DNA of 64,000 nt from DASQPR01 sp963836775 (GCA_963836775.1 CAWIKR010000003.1:3224001-3288000), one strand, 5' to 3'; counted from the stretch's first letter, positions 1 to 8,881 are shown. Translations and numbers: made by a program. Notes: a model not told the origin generated them from the sequence alone.

Positions 1-186
1 GTCGGCATCTCCCGGCCCACCCCGCCGATCACGAAACGGGTCGGCACCTGCGGACCGAGCCCGTACCCGGGCTTCGCTCAGCTGACCGCGCCACTGTCCC
101 GGCCGCTCGGTGCTCGCGCGCTGCTGGATGTCGCCGGATACCCGATGATCACGACCAACCCATATTTACGCGGCCTGAACATTTGA
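1..186 (+). CDS. Partial open frame running in from the left edge, unknown
   Basis: The frame starting at base 1 stays open for 61 codons and ends at a TGA (184-186), so it may be the 3' end of a gene that begins outside the window. The predicted tail is rich in Pro, Arg and Gly and shows no motif I recognise; it ends in ..YLRGLNI. The convergent GYD gene begins its 3' end 17 bp further on. In GC-rich DNA a 61-codon open frame can arise by chance, so this is tentative. Confidence 0.3.
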   Translation, partial: VGISRPTPPITKRVGTCGPSPYPGFAQLTAPLSRPLGARALLDVAGYPMITTNPYLRGLNI

Positions 187-203
187 TCAGTCCTGTTTAA
201 CAT

Positions 204-497
204 CTATCGGGTCCTACTGATGATCGCGGCCATCTCGTCGGCGTTGTACGCGCGGAGTGAATCCGTCCGAACGTTACCCAGGGCACCAAGTGTCAGCAGG
301 AACGCGGTCGCCGACTCGTCGTCCGGAAACTCGCTGACAACTACGAGATCATAATGGCCTACGGTCCAGTAGATGTTCTCGATGCTTCCGCCCATTCGCG
401 CTGCGGCACTAGACGCGGCGTTTGCTCGGCTGACCGTGTCTGGGAATTCACGGATTCCCTGGTCAGTCCAACTGATGAGGCTAACGAACGTGGGCAT
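204..497 (-). CDS. GYD domain protein
   Basis: A small soluble protein of 97 aa. It opens MPTFVSLISWTDQG and has the family core 'YWTVGHYDLVVVSEFPDDESA', with the G-x-Y-D motif around residues 46-49 that gives the family its name. The fold is a ferredoxin-like dimer related to Dabb/DUF4242 proteins, and the biochemical role is not established. I start at the ATG at 497 rather than further upstream because a GAGGAG ribosome site lies 8 nt before it and the upstream residues do not fit the family. It converges on whatever ends at 186 and has no operon partner. Confidence 0.75.
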   Translation of the reverse strand: MPTFVSLISWTDQGIREFPDTVSRANAASSAAARMGGSIENIYWTVGHYDLVVVSEFPDDESATAFLLTLGALGNVRTDSLRAYNADEMAAIISRTR

Positions 498-781
498 GGC
501 GCACTCCTCGCGTACGCTCGACTGGTCGCAGACGGTGTTCGCGACCAATGTGGATCAGTCAGGCATAGCGGTGCTGTAGCTGGGCTCGAGAAAAACGTGT
601 CGGCGGCTGGCCAAGGCGGCGCCAAGCCACGAAGCGACCCGCATTCTAGATCCGACCGGCACCCGCGTGCCTGCTTGAATATAGGCTCTCCAGATGCCTT
701 GACATGCGGAAACGGTGCAACGGCCCGGGGCGCCTTCACCGGCCAATCCTGCCCGACTCCGTTGACGATCCATTAATGCAA

Positions 782-797
782 CGGCGCGGTTGCGCCG
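782..797. promoter_or_regulatory. Inverted repeat upstream of the PopR/ClgR-like gene
   Basis: Perfect 6-bp arms CGGCGC and GCGCCG are separated by GGTT, 49 bp before the ATG at 847. The place suits an operator or autoregulatory site for the XRE regulator that follows. The rest of 498-846 (about 350 bases) shows no convincing gene. Confidence 0.3.
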
Positions 798-846
798 GGA
801 GCGAAACCGCGGCCACCGGACACCGGGCGGGTGCCAGGATGACGAT

Positions 847-1194
847 ATGGCGGACGTTCTCCCCTTCCCGCAGAAGCGCACCCCCACACCGGATCATGAG
901 CCGGAACCGCTATGGCGCGAGGTGCTGGGTCGCAGCCTGCGTGCGGTCAGGGAGGAGCAGGGCGGCCGCCTGGTCGACATCGCGGGCCGGGCCGGGATCT
1001 CGCCGCAGTACCTCTCAGAGATCGAACGAGGTCGCAAGGAGCCCTCCAGCGAGATGATTGCCGCGGTCACCGGTGCGCTCGGTGTCGACCTGGCCGACCT
1101 GCTCGCCGGCATCGCGGGCGCAGTCCGGCAGCGCCACGGTGCGAGTCTCACGATCGTGGGCCGTCCCGCGGGACCCGTACTCTTGGCCGCCTAG
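847..1194 (+). CDS. XRE-family regulator, PopR/ClgR-like
   Basis: A 115-aa DNA-binding protein with one Cro/cI-type helix-turn-helix at about residues 22-80. The recognition region 'ISPQYLSEIERGRKEPSSE' is close to that of ClgR and PopR, the actinobacterial activators of clp protease genes. The protein ends LLAA. In Streptomyces, PopR is degraded by ClpP1P2 through a C-terminal Ala-Ala, and ClgR has a similar tail, so this one is probably also proteolytically controlled. It converges on a clpP pair starting 10 bp beyond its stop, as expected for a PopR-type activator of a clpP3-clpP4 operon. Start chosen at ATG 847, after an AGGATGA ribosome site. PopR versus ClgR cannot be settled from sequence alone. 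Confidence 0.85.
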   Translation: MADVLPFPQKRTPTPDHEPEPLWREVLGRSLRAVREEQGGRLVDIAGRAGISPQYLSEIERGRKEPSSEMIAAVTGALGVDLADLLAGIAGAVRQRHGASLTIVGRPAGPVLLAA

Positions 1195-1203
1195 AACGCG
1201 GTC

Positions 1204-1794
1204 TCAGGCTCGACGGTTCAGGACGTGGTCCGCGAGCCCGTATTTGACCGCGCCCACCGCGTCGAACACGCGGTCCCGGTCTGTGTCGTGGCGCAGGTCC
1301 GCGACATCGCGACCGGTGTGCGTCGAGAGGATCTCCTCCAGCTGGGTACGCACCCGCACCACCTCATCTGCCTGAAGGATGAGGTCTGGGATGGCGCCGC
1401 GGCCCTGCGCCGCTGGCTGATGCAGCACCACCCGGGTATGAGGCAACACGAACCGGTGCCCGGGAACGCCCGCGGCAAGCAGCACCGCACCGGCCGCTAC
1501 CGCCTGGCCGACGCATGTCGTCGCCACCGGCGCCTTGATGAAGCACATGGTGTCGTAGAGCGCGAGCATCGCGGACGAGTCACCGCCCTCGGAGTTGATG
1601 TAGAGGTTGATCTCCCGTTCTGGGTTGTCCGCCTCCAGGTGCAGCAACTGGGCGATCAACGCGTTGGCCACACCGGAGTCGATCGCAGTGCCGAGGTAGA
1701 CGATCCGCTCCGACAGCAGGTGTGAGTAGACGTCCATGATCCGCTCGCCGGCGGTACTGCGCGTGATGACGTTGGGGATGGTGTATGTGCTCAT
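1204..1794 (-). CDS. clpP: ClpP-family protease subunit lacking the catalytic serine
   Basis: A 196-aa ClpP-fold protein, about the normal length. It keeps the catalytic His (VVLHQP) and Asp (DTDRD) contexts, but the nucleophile motif, usually GQAxS(M/A), reads GQAVAAGAVLL, so Ser is replaced by Ala. The DNA (GGC CAG GCG GTA GCG GCC) leaves no doubt about the reading. It is therefore probably a non-proteolytic ring subunit, comparable to cyanobacterial ClpR. Its ATG overlaps the stop of the upstream, Ser-containing clpP by 4 bp (ATGA), so the two are translationally coupled and probably form a mixed tetradecamer. The convergent PopR/ClgR-like gene is the likely regulator. Confidence 0.92.
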   Translation of the reverse strand: MSTYTIPNVITRSTAGERIMDVYSHLLSERIVYLGTAIDSGVANALIAQLLHLEADNPEREINLYINSEGGDSSAMLALYDTMCFIKAPVATTCVGQAVAAGAVLLAAGVPGHRFVLPHTRVVLHQPAAQGRGAIPDLILQADEVVRVRTQLEEILSTHTGRDVADLRHDTDRDRVFDAVGAVKYGLADHVLNRRA

Positions 1795-2417
1795 GCGCCC
1801 GCTCCGGTCTCCAAGCCGAGCCCGAGCGTGTGGTTGCGCACGGGTACGACCTGGCTGAGATCGCTGACGATGTGGTCGATGAAGCCGTAGTCGCGTGCTT
1901 GGTCGGTGGTGAACCATCGGTCGTGCAGCGAGTCGGCGAAGATCCGGTCGATCGGCTGGCCGGTGTCCTCCGCGATGATCCCGAGCACTGTGTCCCGGGT
2001 ATGCCGCAGATCGTCAGCCTGCACCTCAACCTCGACCGCCGATCCGCTGATCCCCGCCGAGCCCTGGTGCATCAGGACGCGCGCGTGCGTGAGGGCGAAG
2101 CGCTTGCCCGGTGTGCCCGCGGACAGCAGGAACTGCCCCGCACTGCATGCCAGCCCCAGCGCGAGCGTGGCCACGTCGCACGGCACAAGCCGCATCACGT
2201 CGCGGATGGCCAGCATCGCGGGCACCGAGCCGCCTGGCGAGTGGATCCACAGCGCGATGTCTTTCTTGGGATCCTCGCTCGCCAGAGACAGCAGCTGGGT
2301 GGCGAGCACCGTACCGTTGTCGTCGTCAAGCACGCCGTCGAGGACCAGCACCCGCTGGCCGAAGAATCGTTCTCGGAGCCGGTGGTCGAACAGCGGCTGC
2401 TTCTCGTCGTTGGTCAT
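1791..2417 (-). CDS. clpP: ATP-dependent Clp protease proteolytic subunit
   Basis: A 208-aa ClpP serine protease subunit, which degrades proteins fed to it by a Clp ATPase. Ser is present in LGLACSAGQF, His in VLMHQG, and Asp in the ADSLHDRWF context. I start at MTNDEK (2417); the open frame runs further upstream but has no family similarity there. It is the first gene of a two-gene operon with the Ser-less clpP, joined by a 4-bp overlap, which recalls the clpP3-clpP4 operon of Streptomyces. No Clp ATPase gene is nearby, so the chaperone must be encoded elsewhere. Confidence 0.92.
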   Translation of the reverse strand: MTNDEKQPLFDHRLRERFFGQRVLVLDGVLDDDNGTVLATQLLSLASEDPKKDIALWIHSPGGSVPAMLAIRDVMRLVPCDVATLALGLACSAGQFLLSAGTPGKRFALTHARVLMHQGSAGISGSAVEVEVQADDLRHTRDTVLGIIAEDTGQPIDRIFADSLHDRWFTTDQARDYGFIDHIVSDLSQVVPVRNHTLGLGLETGAGA

Positions 2418-2459
2418 GGTCCGACAATGCCGCCGCCCAGCGCCGCTCGACAGATTTCT

Positions 2460-2487
2460 CTGCCCTGAGCAGATCAGCCTCAGGCAG
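2460..2487. promoter_or_regulatory. Imperfect inverted repeat upstream of the clpP pair
   Basis: CTGCCcTGAG faces CTCAGGCAG across an AT-richer spacer, 43-70 bp upstream of the first clpP start. This is a possible site for the PopR/ClgR-like regulator, but it does not obviously match the published ClgR box. The rest of 2418-2699 shows no gene. Confidence 0.25.
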
Positions 2488-2699
2488 ACCGGGCCCATCG
2501 CTCCATTGTGGACTTGACCGCCCGGATGGCTTCCGGCTGGATGGCTCGACGGTCGCCGACGGCTCCCTCGCACGACGCCTGGATGGGCTCCAGCTACTAC
2601 CAGCCGGTGCCGTAGGAGGTCATTGACGGCGCCCGCCGGGTCGCGCATGCTGATGGCCCGCCGGCGCCGTTCGGCGCGCGTCACCGGAGAAGGCAGACG

Positions 2700-3536
2700 A
2701 TGGGCCATCGAGTCCGGATGCGATGGGTCGCCATCGCACTCACGCTGGTGTCAACCGGCTGCGGCACCGCCGAAGCGCCTGCGGCTTCGGGACCGTCGGC
2801 GGCCACACCGCCGGTCTTGGCTACGCAAGCACCGCCGCCCGCGTCTCCGACTCCCCCACCGACTCGTCGCGCAACCCCGGTGAAGGTCGCGATTTTCGGC
2901 GACTCGCAGGCGACGGCGCTGTTTGACACCCGTCCGTCGACGGTCGCCCGGTCGCTGCGGCTGAGCGATCAGAGCATCAGTGCCTGCGGCATCCTCCGCG
3001 GACGAGTCGCGAGCCGGTCCGGGGAGCGCTTCGACCTGGTGGGGGCGTGTCCTAACTGGCTGTCTGCATGGCGCGCGGACGCTCAGCGGGTCAAACCGGA
3101 TATCGCCCTCGTCGTAATCGGCGCGTGGGACGTCTTCGATCTCAAGACCAAATCGAAAACCCTCACTTTCGGTACGCCGGACTGGGATGCCGCATTCCTC
3201 ACGCAACTGCGGTCCGGGGTTTCCGCTCTGCGCTCCTCCGGCGCCCAGGTCGCGCTCGCGGAGCTGCCCTGCTACCGGCCGCGCAATTCCAATCCCAGGC
3301 CGCCGGGCTGGTGGCCCGAGCGCGGCGAGGACGACCGCACTCGGCACGTCAACGATCTGCTGCGGCAGCTGACGGACGGCAGCCACGTCTTCACGGTCAC
3401 GCCGCCGGGGACGTTCTGCACCGACAAGTCGGTCGGCGACAATCACAAATACCGCTACGACGGCGTGCACTACCTGCAGCCGGGTGCGAAGCTCTGGTTC
3501 GGCGCAGTGATCCCGCAGTTGCTGGTGCTGCCGTGA
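2700..3536 (+). CDS. Secreted lipoprotein with an SGNH-hydrolase domain
   Basis: 278 aa. The N-terminus is a lipoprotein signal (LVSTGC, Cys at about residue 21), followed by an Ala/Pro/Thr linker to about residue 58 and then an SGNH-type domain. Visible blocks are block I IFGDSQAT (Ser near 69), block III VVIGAWDVF, and the C-terminal block YDGVHYLQPGA that carries the Asp-x-x-His dyad. This resembles the extracellular SGNH domain of acyltransferases such as OatA, so it may remove or transfer acyl groups on cell-envelope glycans; the substrate is unknown. An AAGG ribosome site precedes the ATG. It stands alone and converges on the LuxR gene 10 bp away. Confidence 0.82.
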   Translation: MGHRVRMRWVAIALTLVSTGCGTAEAPAASGPSAATPPVLATQAPPPASPTPPPTRRATPVKVAIFGDSQATALFDTRPSTVARSLRLSDQSISACGILRGRVASRSGERFDLVGACPNWLSAWRADAQRVKPDIALVVIGAWDVFDLKTKSKTLTFGTPDWDAAFLTQLRSGVSALRSSGAQVALAELPCYRPRNSNPRPPGWWPERGEDDRTRHVNDLLRQLTDGSHVFTVTPPGTFCTDKSVGDNHKYRYDGVHYLQPGAKLWFGAVIPQLLVLP

Positions 3537-3546
3537 TCCTCCGTAG

Positions 3547-5172
3547 TCAAACGAGCTGGTGTTCGTAGGCGAACGCGGCAGCGGCGGTCCGCGTCGTGAC
3601 GTCGATCTTGGTGAAGATGTTGCTCAGGTGCCGCCCGACAGTCTTCTCGCTGAGCACCAAGAACGCCGCGATCTCGGAATTGGTCTGTCCGGTCGCGACG
3701 AGTCGAAGGACCTCGACCTCGCGTTCGGTCAGCCCGCACGGCAGCGTGGGCCGGATAAGAGCGGCGGCTTCACGCTCGGCCGGCCGCGCACCAAGCTTCG
3801 CCAGGGCCCGCCGAGCAGCGGTCAACTCGGTGATCGCGGACTCGTCATCGCCGAGCGCACGCAGGGCTCGTCCTAGAAGAACATGGCAGCGCGCGGTGTC
3901 GTACTGCGCCCCTAGTCGCTCCCATACGCCACGCTCGCGGCGAAGCAGCGGCAGCGCCGCCGCCGGGTCCCCGGCGGCGAGAGCCACCTGCGCGGAGGCG
4001 TGGTCGGAGCGGGCCTGCACTGAGGGGCAACCGAACGACTCGGCGATCGATCGACTCTCGACGGCGAAGGTGGCGGCATCGTCGACCTGATCACCGGCGA
4101 GCAGGATCTCGACCGCGGCCGGCAGCAGGCGGGACCGATGTACCGGGTCGCCCGTCTCCGCCAGCAGCCGCCGGACGGCCGCCACGGCCGCCGTGGTGCG
4201 ACCCTGAGCCAGCCACAGCAGTGCCAACCCAGGCTGTGGCTCGTAGCCATAGTTGATCGCCGCCTCGTACGCGGCCGCGGCGCCGGACAGGTCTCCGCGG
4301 AGGCGCAGCACGTCGGCGCGCTCGGCCATCGCCAGCCCGGCAGCGCTCAATTCGTCGGCGTCGTGATACCGCCGAACCGCGAGATCGAACTCGGCGAGCG
4401 CCTCGTCGAACGCACCAAGGGTCCGCATGATCTGGCCCCGGTGCACCGCGCACTGGCCGGTGAACGGGACGAGACCAGGCTGTCCGCCGCACCACGTGGT
4501 GAGCGCTGACGTCCACCGCGCGGCCCGGTCGAAGTCGGTGATCTCCTGGCACGCTTCGATCATCGAGCAGTAAACGTTGCCGGCGAAGATTGTCGAGACC
4601 TCACCGGCGACGACGCCAACCATGGCCTCGTCCAGCAACGCCATGCCCTCGGCTACGCGGCCGCCGTACAGCATGAGACGGCCCTGCGCGTTGAGGCCCA
4701 TCGCGACCAGATCGGGATCGGCGAAGCGGCGGCCGTAGGCGGCAACCTGATCGGCCAACTCCAGAGCCGGGCCGAATTCGCCGGCGAAGATGTGCCCGTA
4801 CATCACATGGACGGCTACATAACCGCGCTCGACGACATCACCGTCGACGTCGGCCAGCAGGCGTTGAGCACGGCCGACCCACCCGCTGCCGACCGCCGTC
4901 TCGGCACTCGTCAGCAGCACGAAAGCGAGCCAGAAAGCGGTCCGCACCGCAGGCAGAACCGCACCACCGTCGACGTGCAACTGGTATGCACGCTGGAGCG
5001 CCTGAACACAGTCGTTGCGGCGGCCGACGAGGTAAGCGGCGGTGGCCAGCCGGGCGAAGTCCTCAGCATCCAGCTCGCCTCCGGCAGCCTCGGAAAGCCC
5101 GCCGTACGCGGCCAGCCAATCCTGACGGTCGTACGCGACACGGGCCTGTACCAGATCCTCGACGACGCCCAT
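3547..5172 (-). CDS. Large LuxR-family regulator with TPR-like repeats
   Basis: 541 aa. Residues about 1-470 are helical, Ala/Leu-rich TPR-like repeats (many A..Y...G..E.A units). The C-terminus carries a LuxR-type helix-turn-helix: LTEREVEVLRLVATGQTNSE followed by LSEKTVGRHLSNIF. I see no Walker A motif, so this is not a classic LAL ATPase. The start at 5172 (MGVVED) is preferred to 5202 because GGAG lies 5 nt upstream. It follows the flavin monooxygenase gene by 26 bp on the same strand, so it is probably co-transcribed with that enzyme and may control it. Confidence 0.85.
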   Translation of the reverse strand: MGVVEDLVQARVAYDRQDWLAAYGGLSEAAGGELDAEDFARLATAAYLVGRRNDCVQALQRAYQLHVDGGAVLPAVRTAFWLAFVLLTSAETAVGSGWVGRAQRLLADVDGDVVERGYVAVHVMYGHIFAGEFGPALELADQVAAYGRRFADPDLVAMGLNAQGRLMLYGGRVAEGMALLDEAMVGVVAGEVSTIFAGNVYCSMIEACQEITDFDRAARWTSALTTWCGGQPGLVPFTGQCAVHRGQIMRTLGAFDEALAEFDLAVRRYHDADELSAAGLAMAERADVLRLRGDLSGAAAAYEAAINYGYEPQPGLALLWLAQGRTTAAVAAVRRLLAETGDPVHRSRLLPAAVEILLAGDQVDDAATFAVESRSIAESFGCPSVQARSDHASAQVALAAGDPAAALPLLRRERGVWERLGAQYDTARCHVLLGRALRALGDDESAITELTAARRALAKLGARPAEREAAALIRPTLPCGLTEREVEVLRLVATGQTNSEIAAFLVLSEKTVGRHLSNIFTKIDVTTRTAAAAFAYEHQLV

Positions 5173-5198
5173 CGCAGCTCCGCCCACCAGCTTACGGC

Positions 5199-6311
5199 TC
5201 ACCCAACTGCCGCAGCGGACACAGGTCGCCTAGAGGTCGACCGCGCGACGATCTGTCGCGCAACATAATCCGCGTCTCGCCCAACTCCTGGAAACACCAT
5301 CGAGGCGAAGGCGTACTGGAACGACAAGCCGCAGAAGAACAGTCCCGGCGCGGCATCGACGACACCGCGATACTCCACCGGCCAGCCGTGCTCGTCCAGG
5401 ATCGGCACCGCGATCCAATCGAAGACCTGCCGGAACCCGGTGCACCAGACCACGTTGCTCACTTCCAGCACGGTGCCGTCGCCGAGAACCGGCCAGCCAT
5501 CCCGCACTCCGGCCACCCGCGCCTGCCGGCGTTCAACACCCCGCCGTTGCAGGTCGGATGCCTTGACCCGTAAATGCGGGCCGCCGTGGAAGCGCACTTC
5601 CGGCATCGCCTTCCGGCCCATCGGCGTGCGTCGGGTCAGAACATGCTTGAAGACAAAGATCACGATCGGCAAGAGCACGTGCGCGCGCATCGACTCCGGA
5701 CGCATCGGGATGTTGCCTCGGCTCGGTCCGCACAGCACCGTCGGCCGTGTCCCCGCGAGCTCGTAGGCGATGTCCTGGCCGGAATGTGAGGCGCCAACCA
5801 CCAGCACCGGACCCGGCTGCAGCTGGTCTGGTCGGCGGTATCGGCTCGAATGAAGCTGACGGATGTCCGGCCGGAGCTGGCTCGCGAAGTCGGGCACGTT
5901 CGGAGTACGCCCGAAGCTGCCGGTCGCCACTACAACGTTGTCGCAGGTGATCACATCCTCACCGAGGACGGCCGCGTACCCGCCACCCGGCAGCGCCTCC
6001 AGCCGGTCGACTCGAGTGTTCGTACGCACCGGCAGGTCAAAGTGCAGCGCGTAATGCTCCAGATAGTCCCCGACCTCGTCCTTTCCCGGAAAGTGCCAGC
6101 GCTGCGCCGGGAACGGCAAGCCTGGCAATCCGTCGTACTTGGCCGGCGTGTAGAGCCGCAGCGTGTCCCACTGCTGCCGCCAGTTGTCGCCGATACGCTG
6201 GTTGCCGTCCACGATGAGGCACGCGTGACCACGCCGCTTGAGCTGGTAGCCGGTGGATAGGCCGGCCTGACCGGCGCCGACGATCAACGTTTCGATATGT
6301 TGGGAGTTCAT
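5199..6311 (-). CDS. Flavin-dependent monooxygenase / NAD(P)-binding oxidoreductase
   Basis: 370 aa. Two Rossmann motifs are visible: an FAD site LIVGAGQAGLSTGYQL at residues 9-24 and an NADPH site VLVVGASHSGQD near 170. The 'TLRLYTPAKYDGLPGLPFP' region and the C-terminal ATG-like CTGF motif place it among class B-type flavin monooxygenases (CzcO/TrkA-like family) that hydroxylate or sulfoxidise small lipophilic molecules. The substrate cannot be told. It heads a two-gene unit with the LuxR regulator. A perfect inverted repeat lies about 90 bp upstream of its start. Confidence 0.85.
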   Translation of the reverse strand: MNSQHIETLIVGAGQAGLSTGYQLKRRGHACLIVDGNQRIGDNWRQQWDTLRLYTPAKYDGLPGLPFPAQRWHFPGKDEVGDYLEHYALHFDLPVRTNTRVDRLEALPGGGYAAVLGEDVITCDNVVVATGSFGRTPNVPDFASQLRPDIRQLHSSRYRRPDQLQPGPVLVVGASHSGQDIAYELAGTRPTVLCGPSRGNIPMRPESMRAHVLLPIVIFVFKHVLTRRTPMGRKAMPEVRFHGGPHLRVKASDLQRRGVERRQARVAGVRDGWPVLGDGTVLEVSNVVWCTGFRQVFDWIAVPILDEHGWPVEYRGVVDAAPGLFFCGLSFQYAFASMVFPGVGRDADYVARQIVARSTSRRPVSAAAVG

Positions 6312-6401
6312 CAGTCGCCTCCTAGGTGGGATTGCGTTGACGCTAGGAGCGCGGCCGGCGGTGGCGCATCGGGCGATCTACGAATCTGTCACGTTCCATT
6401 G

Positions 6402-6419
6402 ATGGGGCAATCGCCCCAT
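6402..6419. promoter_or_regulatory. Perfect inverted repeat upstream of the monooxygenase-LuxR unit
   Basis: Arms ATGGGGC and GCCCCAT flank AATC, in the 138-bp space between allantoicase and the monooxygenase. With no T-run it looks more like an operator than a terminator. It may be bound by the co-transcribed LuxR protein. It could equally be a stem-loop ending the purine operon. Confidence 0.4.
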
Positions 6420-6449
6420 TCCGGACCCGGCGGAGCAGCGCTAGATGGG

Positions 6450-7577
6450 CTATGGCGACCATAGGCTTGGCGGCAGGTCCGTCGCGCGTAGCGGGCGGGC
6501 GTCTGTCAGTCGTTGTGCATCCGCTGGCGATAAATCAACCAGGATCTCCCGCGCCTGCGATTCCGGAAGCAGGTTGAACCAGCGCGCGGCTATCTCGCCT
6601 AGCTCGACCGCCGACGGCGTACCCAGCAGGCGCAGCCGGGCCATGCCGCCATCCGGATACACGTCCATCCGCACGTGGGTGACCTCCGGCGCCGATGCGA
6701 TTGCGAGGCGGTGCCGCGTGTCGGGCTGCACGCGGGTAACCGGAAGCAAATCGAACCAGGCTTGCGGCTCATCAAGTGCACCTTGCCGAGCGTCGATTCC
6801 GCGCAAGCTGACGCGGCCGGGCGCGTTGCCCTTGAAGTGAGTCGTATCCACTTCCGCGAGTCGAATGCGCCCGGGCACGGCCAGTCGGATCAATACCCAG
6901 TCATTACCAGTGTCCCGACGCCGTGCGGTCTCCCAGCCCTCGCCCATGTTGCCGGCCAGACCGGGCAGGAGCAGATTGTTCGGCGAACCGTAGAACATGT
7001 TGCTGCATTCGACCACCTGGCCGCCGTTTTCCAACGCCGCAAGGTCGGCGAGCGGCAGTCCCAGAAGCCGCGGGTCGGCGACCACTTCACCGTGCACGCG
7101 CAGGCGCGCGACACCACCGTCGGGATAGATCGACAGACGTACGTGAGTCACACGCTGTTGCCTATCGACCGCGAACGTGTTTGGCGTGTCGCCGACGAGC
7201 GCCACCTTGGGCACCAGCTCCGTCCATGGCACGTCGGCCAGTTCCGCGGGGTTCGGATAGCCGTCGACACCGCATCCCTCGACCGACGCGTACGGTGGAT
7301 AGTTACCGCTGAAGTGCGCCGTATCGATGACCACGCCGCGCACCACGCCAGGGGCCCCGAGCCGTACCACGACATGGTCATGTCCCGGTTCGCGTCGGCG
7401 TCTCGTCTCCCACCCGTCGTATATCTGGCCCTTGGGCCCGAAGGACTTCGGGCGAAAGCCGGGTGACGCCGGCTCGATGAGATTGTCGGCCGCGGCGAAG
7501 AACTCGTCATTGGCGAAAACGACGCCGCCTCCGAGACGGCGCGATGCCAGGTCAGGCAAGGCGGTGAAGTCGCTCAT
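6450..7577 (-). CDS. alc: Allantoicase
   Basis: 375 aa, the typical length. It hydrolyses allantoate to ureidoglycolate and urea. Two homologous allantoicase repeats are visible, each with a DGWETxRRR motif (residues about 54-62 and 221-229) and a VTHVRLSIYPDGGVARLR / VTHVRMDVYPDGGMARLR strand near 143 and 308. It is the last gene of the purine operon; its ATG overlaps the allantoinase stop by 4 bp. No ureidoglycolate lyase gene follows, so the next step must be encoded elsewhere. A decayed copy of part of this gene lies at 60.47-60.60 kb. Confidence 0.95.
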   Translation of the reverse strand: MSDFTALPDLASRRLGGGVVFANDEFFAAADNLIEPASPGFRPKSFGPKGQIYDGWETRRRREPGHDHVVVRLGAPGVVRGVVIDTAHFSGNYPPYASVEGCGVDGYPNPAELADVPWTELVPKVALVGDTPNTFAVDRQQRVTHVRLSIYPDGGVARLRVHGEVVADPRLLGLPLADLAALENGGQVVECSNMFYGSPNNLLLPGLAGNMGEGWETARRRDTGNDWVLIRLAVPGRIRLAEVDTTHFKGNAPGRVSLRGIDARQGALDEPQAWFDLLPVTRVQPDTRHRLAIASAPEVTHVRMDVYPDGGMARLRLLGTPSAVELGEIAARWFNLLPESQAREILVDLSPADAQRLTDARPLRATDLPPSLWSP

Positions 7578-8881
7578 CCGTCATCCTCCGGAGATAGCAG
7601 CATGCCGCGCGGCTCGCTGCCCACGCGCACCCCGCGGAGCCAGGTCGCCTCGACCACACCGTGTAGATGCTGGCCGGCATAGGGTGATACCGAGTGTCGA
7701 TGGTGCAGCCGAGCGGGGTCGACCGCGAACGTCTTCTCGGGCGCGAAGGCTACGAGATCCGCATCGGCCCCCACCGCGATACGGCCCTTGCGCCGCAGCC
7801 CGACAATCTCGGCCGGGCGCTGCGCCATCCAGCGAGTCACGTCGGCGAGGCCGTGTCCGCGAGCACGGGCCTGGGTCCAGACCACAGGCAGGCCCAGTTG
7901 CAGGGATGCGATGCCGCCCCACGCGCCGGCAAAATCGCCGACATCCAGAAGCTTGAGTTCGGGGATGCATGGCGAGTGATCAGAGACGATTTCATCGATG
8001 ACCCCGGTGGCCAGACCACCCCAAAGCGCGTCCCGGTTTGCGCTCGAGCGAATCGGCGGACAGCACTTGAATTGCGTGGCACCATCCGGCACGTCATCAG
8101 CCGCGAGCGCCAGGTAGTGCGGACACGTCTCCACGCTAACCCGGACGCCATCACGTTTGGCCCGCTCGATCATGTCAAGCGCGTCGGCGGATGAAAGGTG
8201 CAGGATGTGTACGCGGGCGCCGGTGCGCCGGGCGGCATCGATGACGTTGGCGATCGCACGTATCTCTGCGGCGGGCGGCCGCGAGGCCAGAAAATCGGCG
8301 TATCGGCGGGACGCGCGGGTGTCGCGGATCTCGTGTGGATCCTCCGCGTGCACCAAGAACAGCGCGTCCACCAACGACAGTGCTTGGTTGAGCTGGTCGA
8401 CCGAGAGCGGCGGAAACTCCGGCACGCCCGAGTCGACCAGGAACGATTTGAGGCCGAAGACCCCGGCGCCGATCAGGTCGGGCAGACATGCGAGATTGTC
8501 CGGCACTGCACCGCCCCAGAAGCCGACGTCCACATGGCATTGTCCGGAGGCGGCCTGCCGCTTGGCCGCGAGCGCCGCGATCGAAACCGTCGGTGGCAAG
8601 CTGTTCAGTGGCATGTCGATGATCGTCGTGATACCACCAGCCGCCGCGGCCCGGGTGGCCGTTGCGAACCCCTCCCAGTCCGTACGGCCGGGCTCGTTCA
8701 CGTGCACGTGCGGATCGACCAATCCCGGCAACAGGGCCAGCTCGCCCAGATCCTGCCCGGCTGTGGCGTAGGCCTCGATCGCCGCAATCCGGCCGTCGCG
8801 GACGCGCACCGCGGCGGGTCGGACCCCCTGCGGTGTCACCACTCGACGCGAGCGCAGCACCAAGTCGTCGGCGGTGGTCAC
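7574..8881 (-). CDS. allB: Allantoinase
   Basis: 435 aa, a cyclic amidohydrolase that opens allantoin to allantoate. The metal site is visible as DPHVHVNEPGR (residues about 60-70), with further metal ligands in ILHLSSADAL and ETCPHYL and the catalytic Asp in SDHSPC. The start is the GTG at 8881, which overlaps the TGA of the upstream DUF6986 gene (GTGA). Upstream residues in frame are Arg/Gly-rich shadow and were left out. It lies between DUF6986 and allantoicase in a fully overlapping operon. Confidence 0.95.
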   Translation of the reverse strand: MTTADDLVLRSRRVVTPQGVRPAAVRVRDGRIAAIEAYATAGQDLGELALLPGLVDPHVHVNEPGRTDWEGFATATRAAAAGGITTIIDMPLNSLPPTVSIAALAAKRQAASGQCHVDVGFWGGAVPDNLACLPDLIGAGVFGLKSFLVDSGVPEFPPLSVDQLNQALSLVDALFLVHAEDPHEIRDTRASRRYADFLASRPPAAEIRAIANVIDAARRTGARVHILHLSSADALDMIERAKRDGVRVSVETCPHYLALAADDVPDGATQFKCCPPIRSSANRDALWGGLATGVIDEIVSDHSPCIPELKLLDVGDFAGAWGGIASLQLGLPVVWTQARARGHGLADVTRWMAQRPAEIVGLRRKGRIAVGADADLVAFAPEKTFAVDPARLHHRHSVSPYAGQHLHGVVEATWLRGVRVGSEPRGMLLSPEDDG

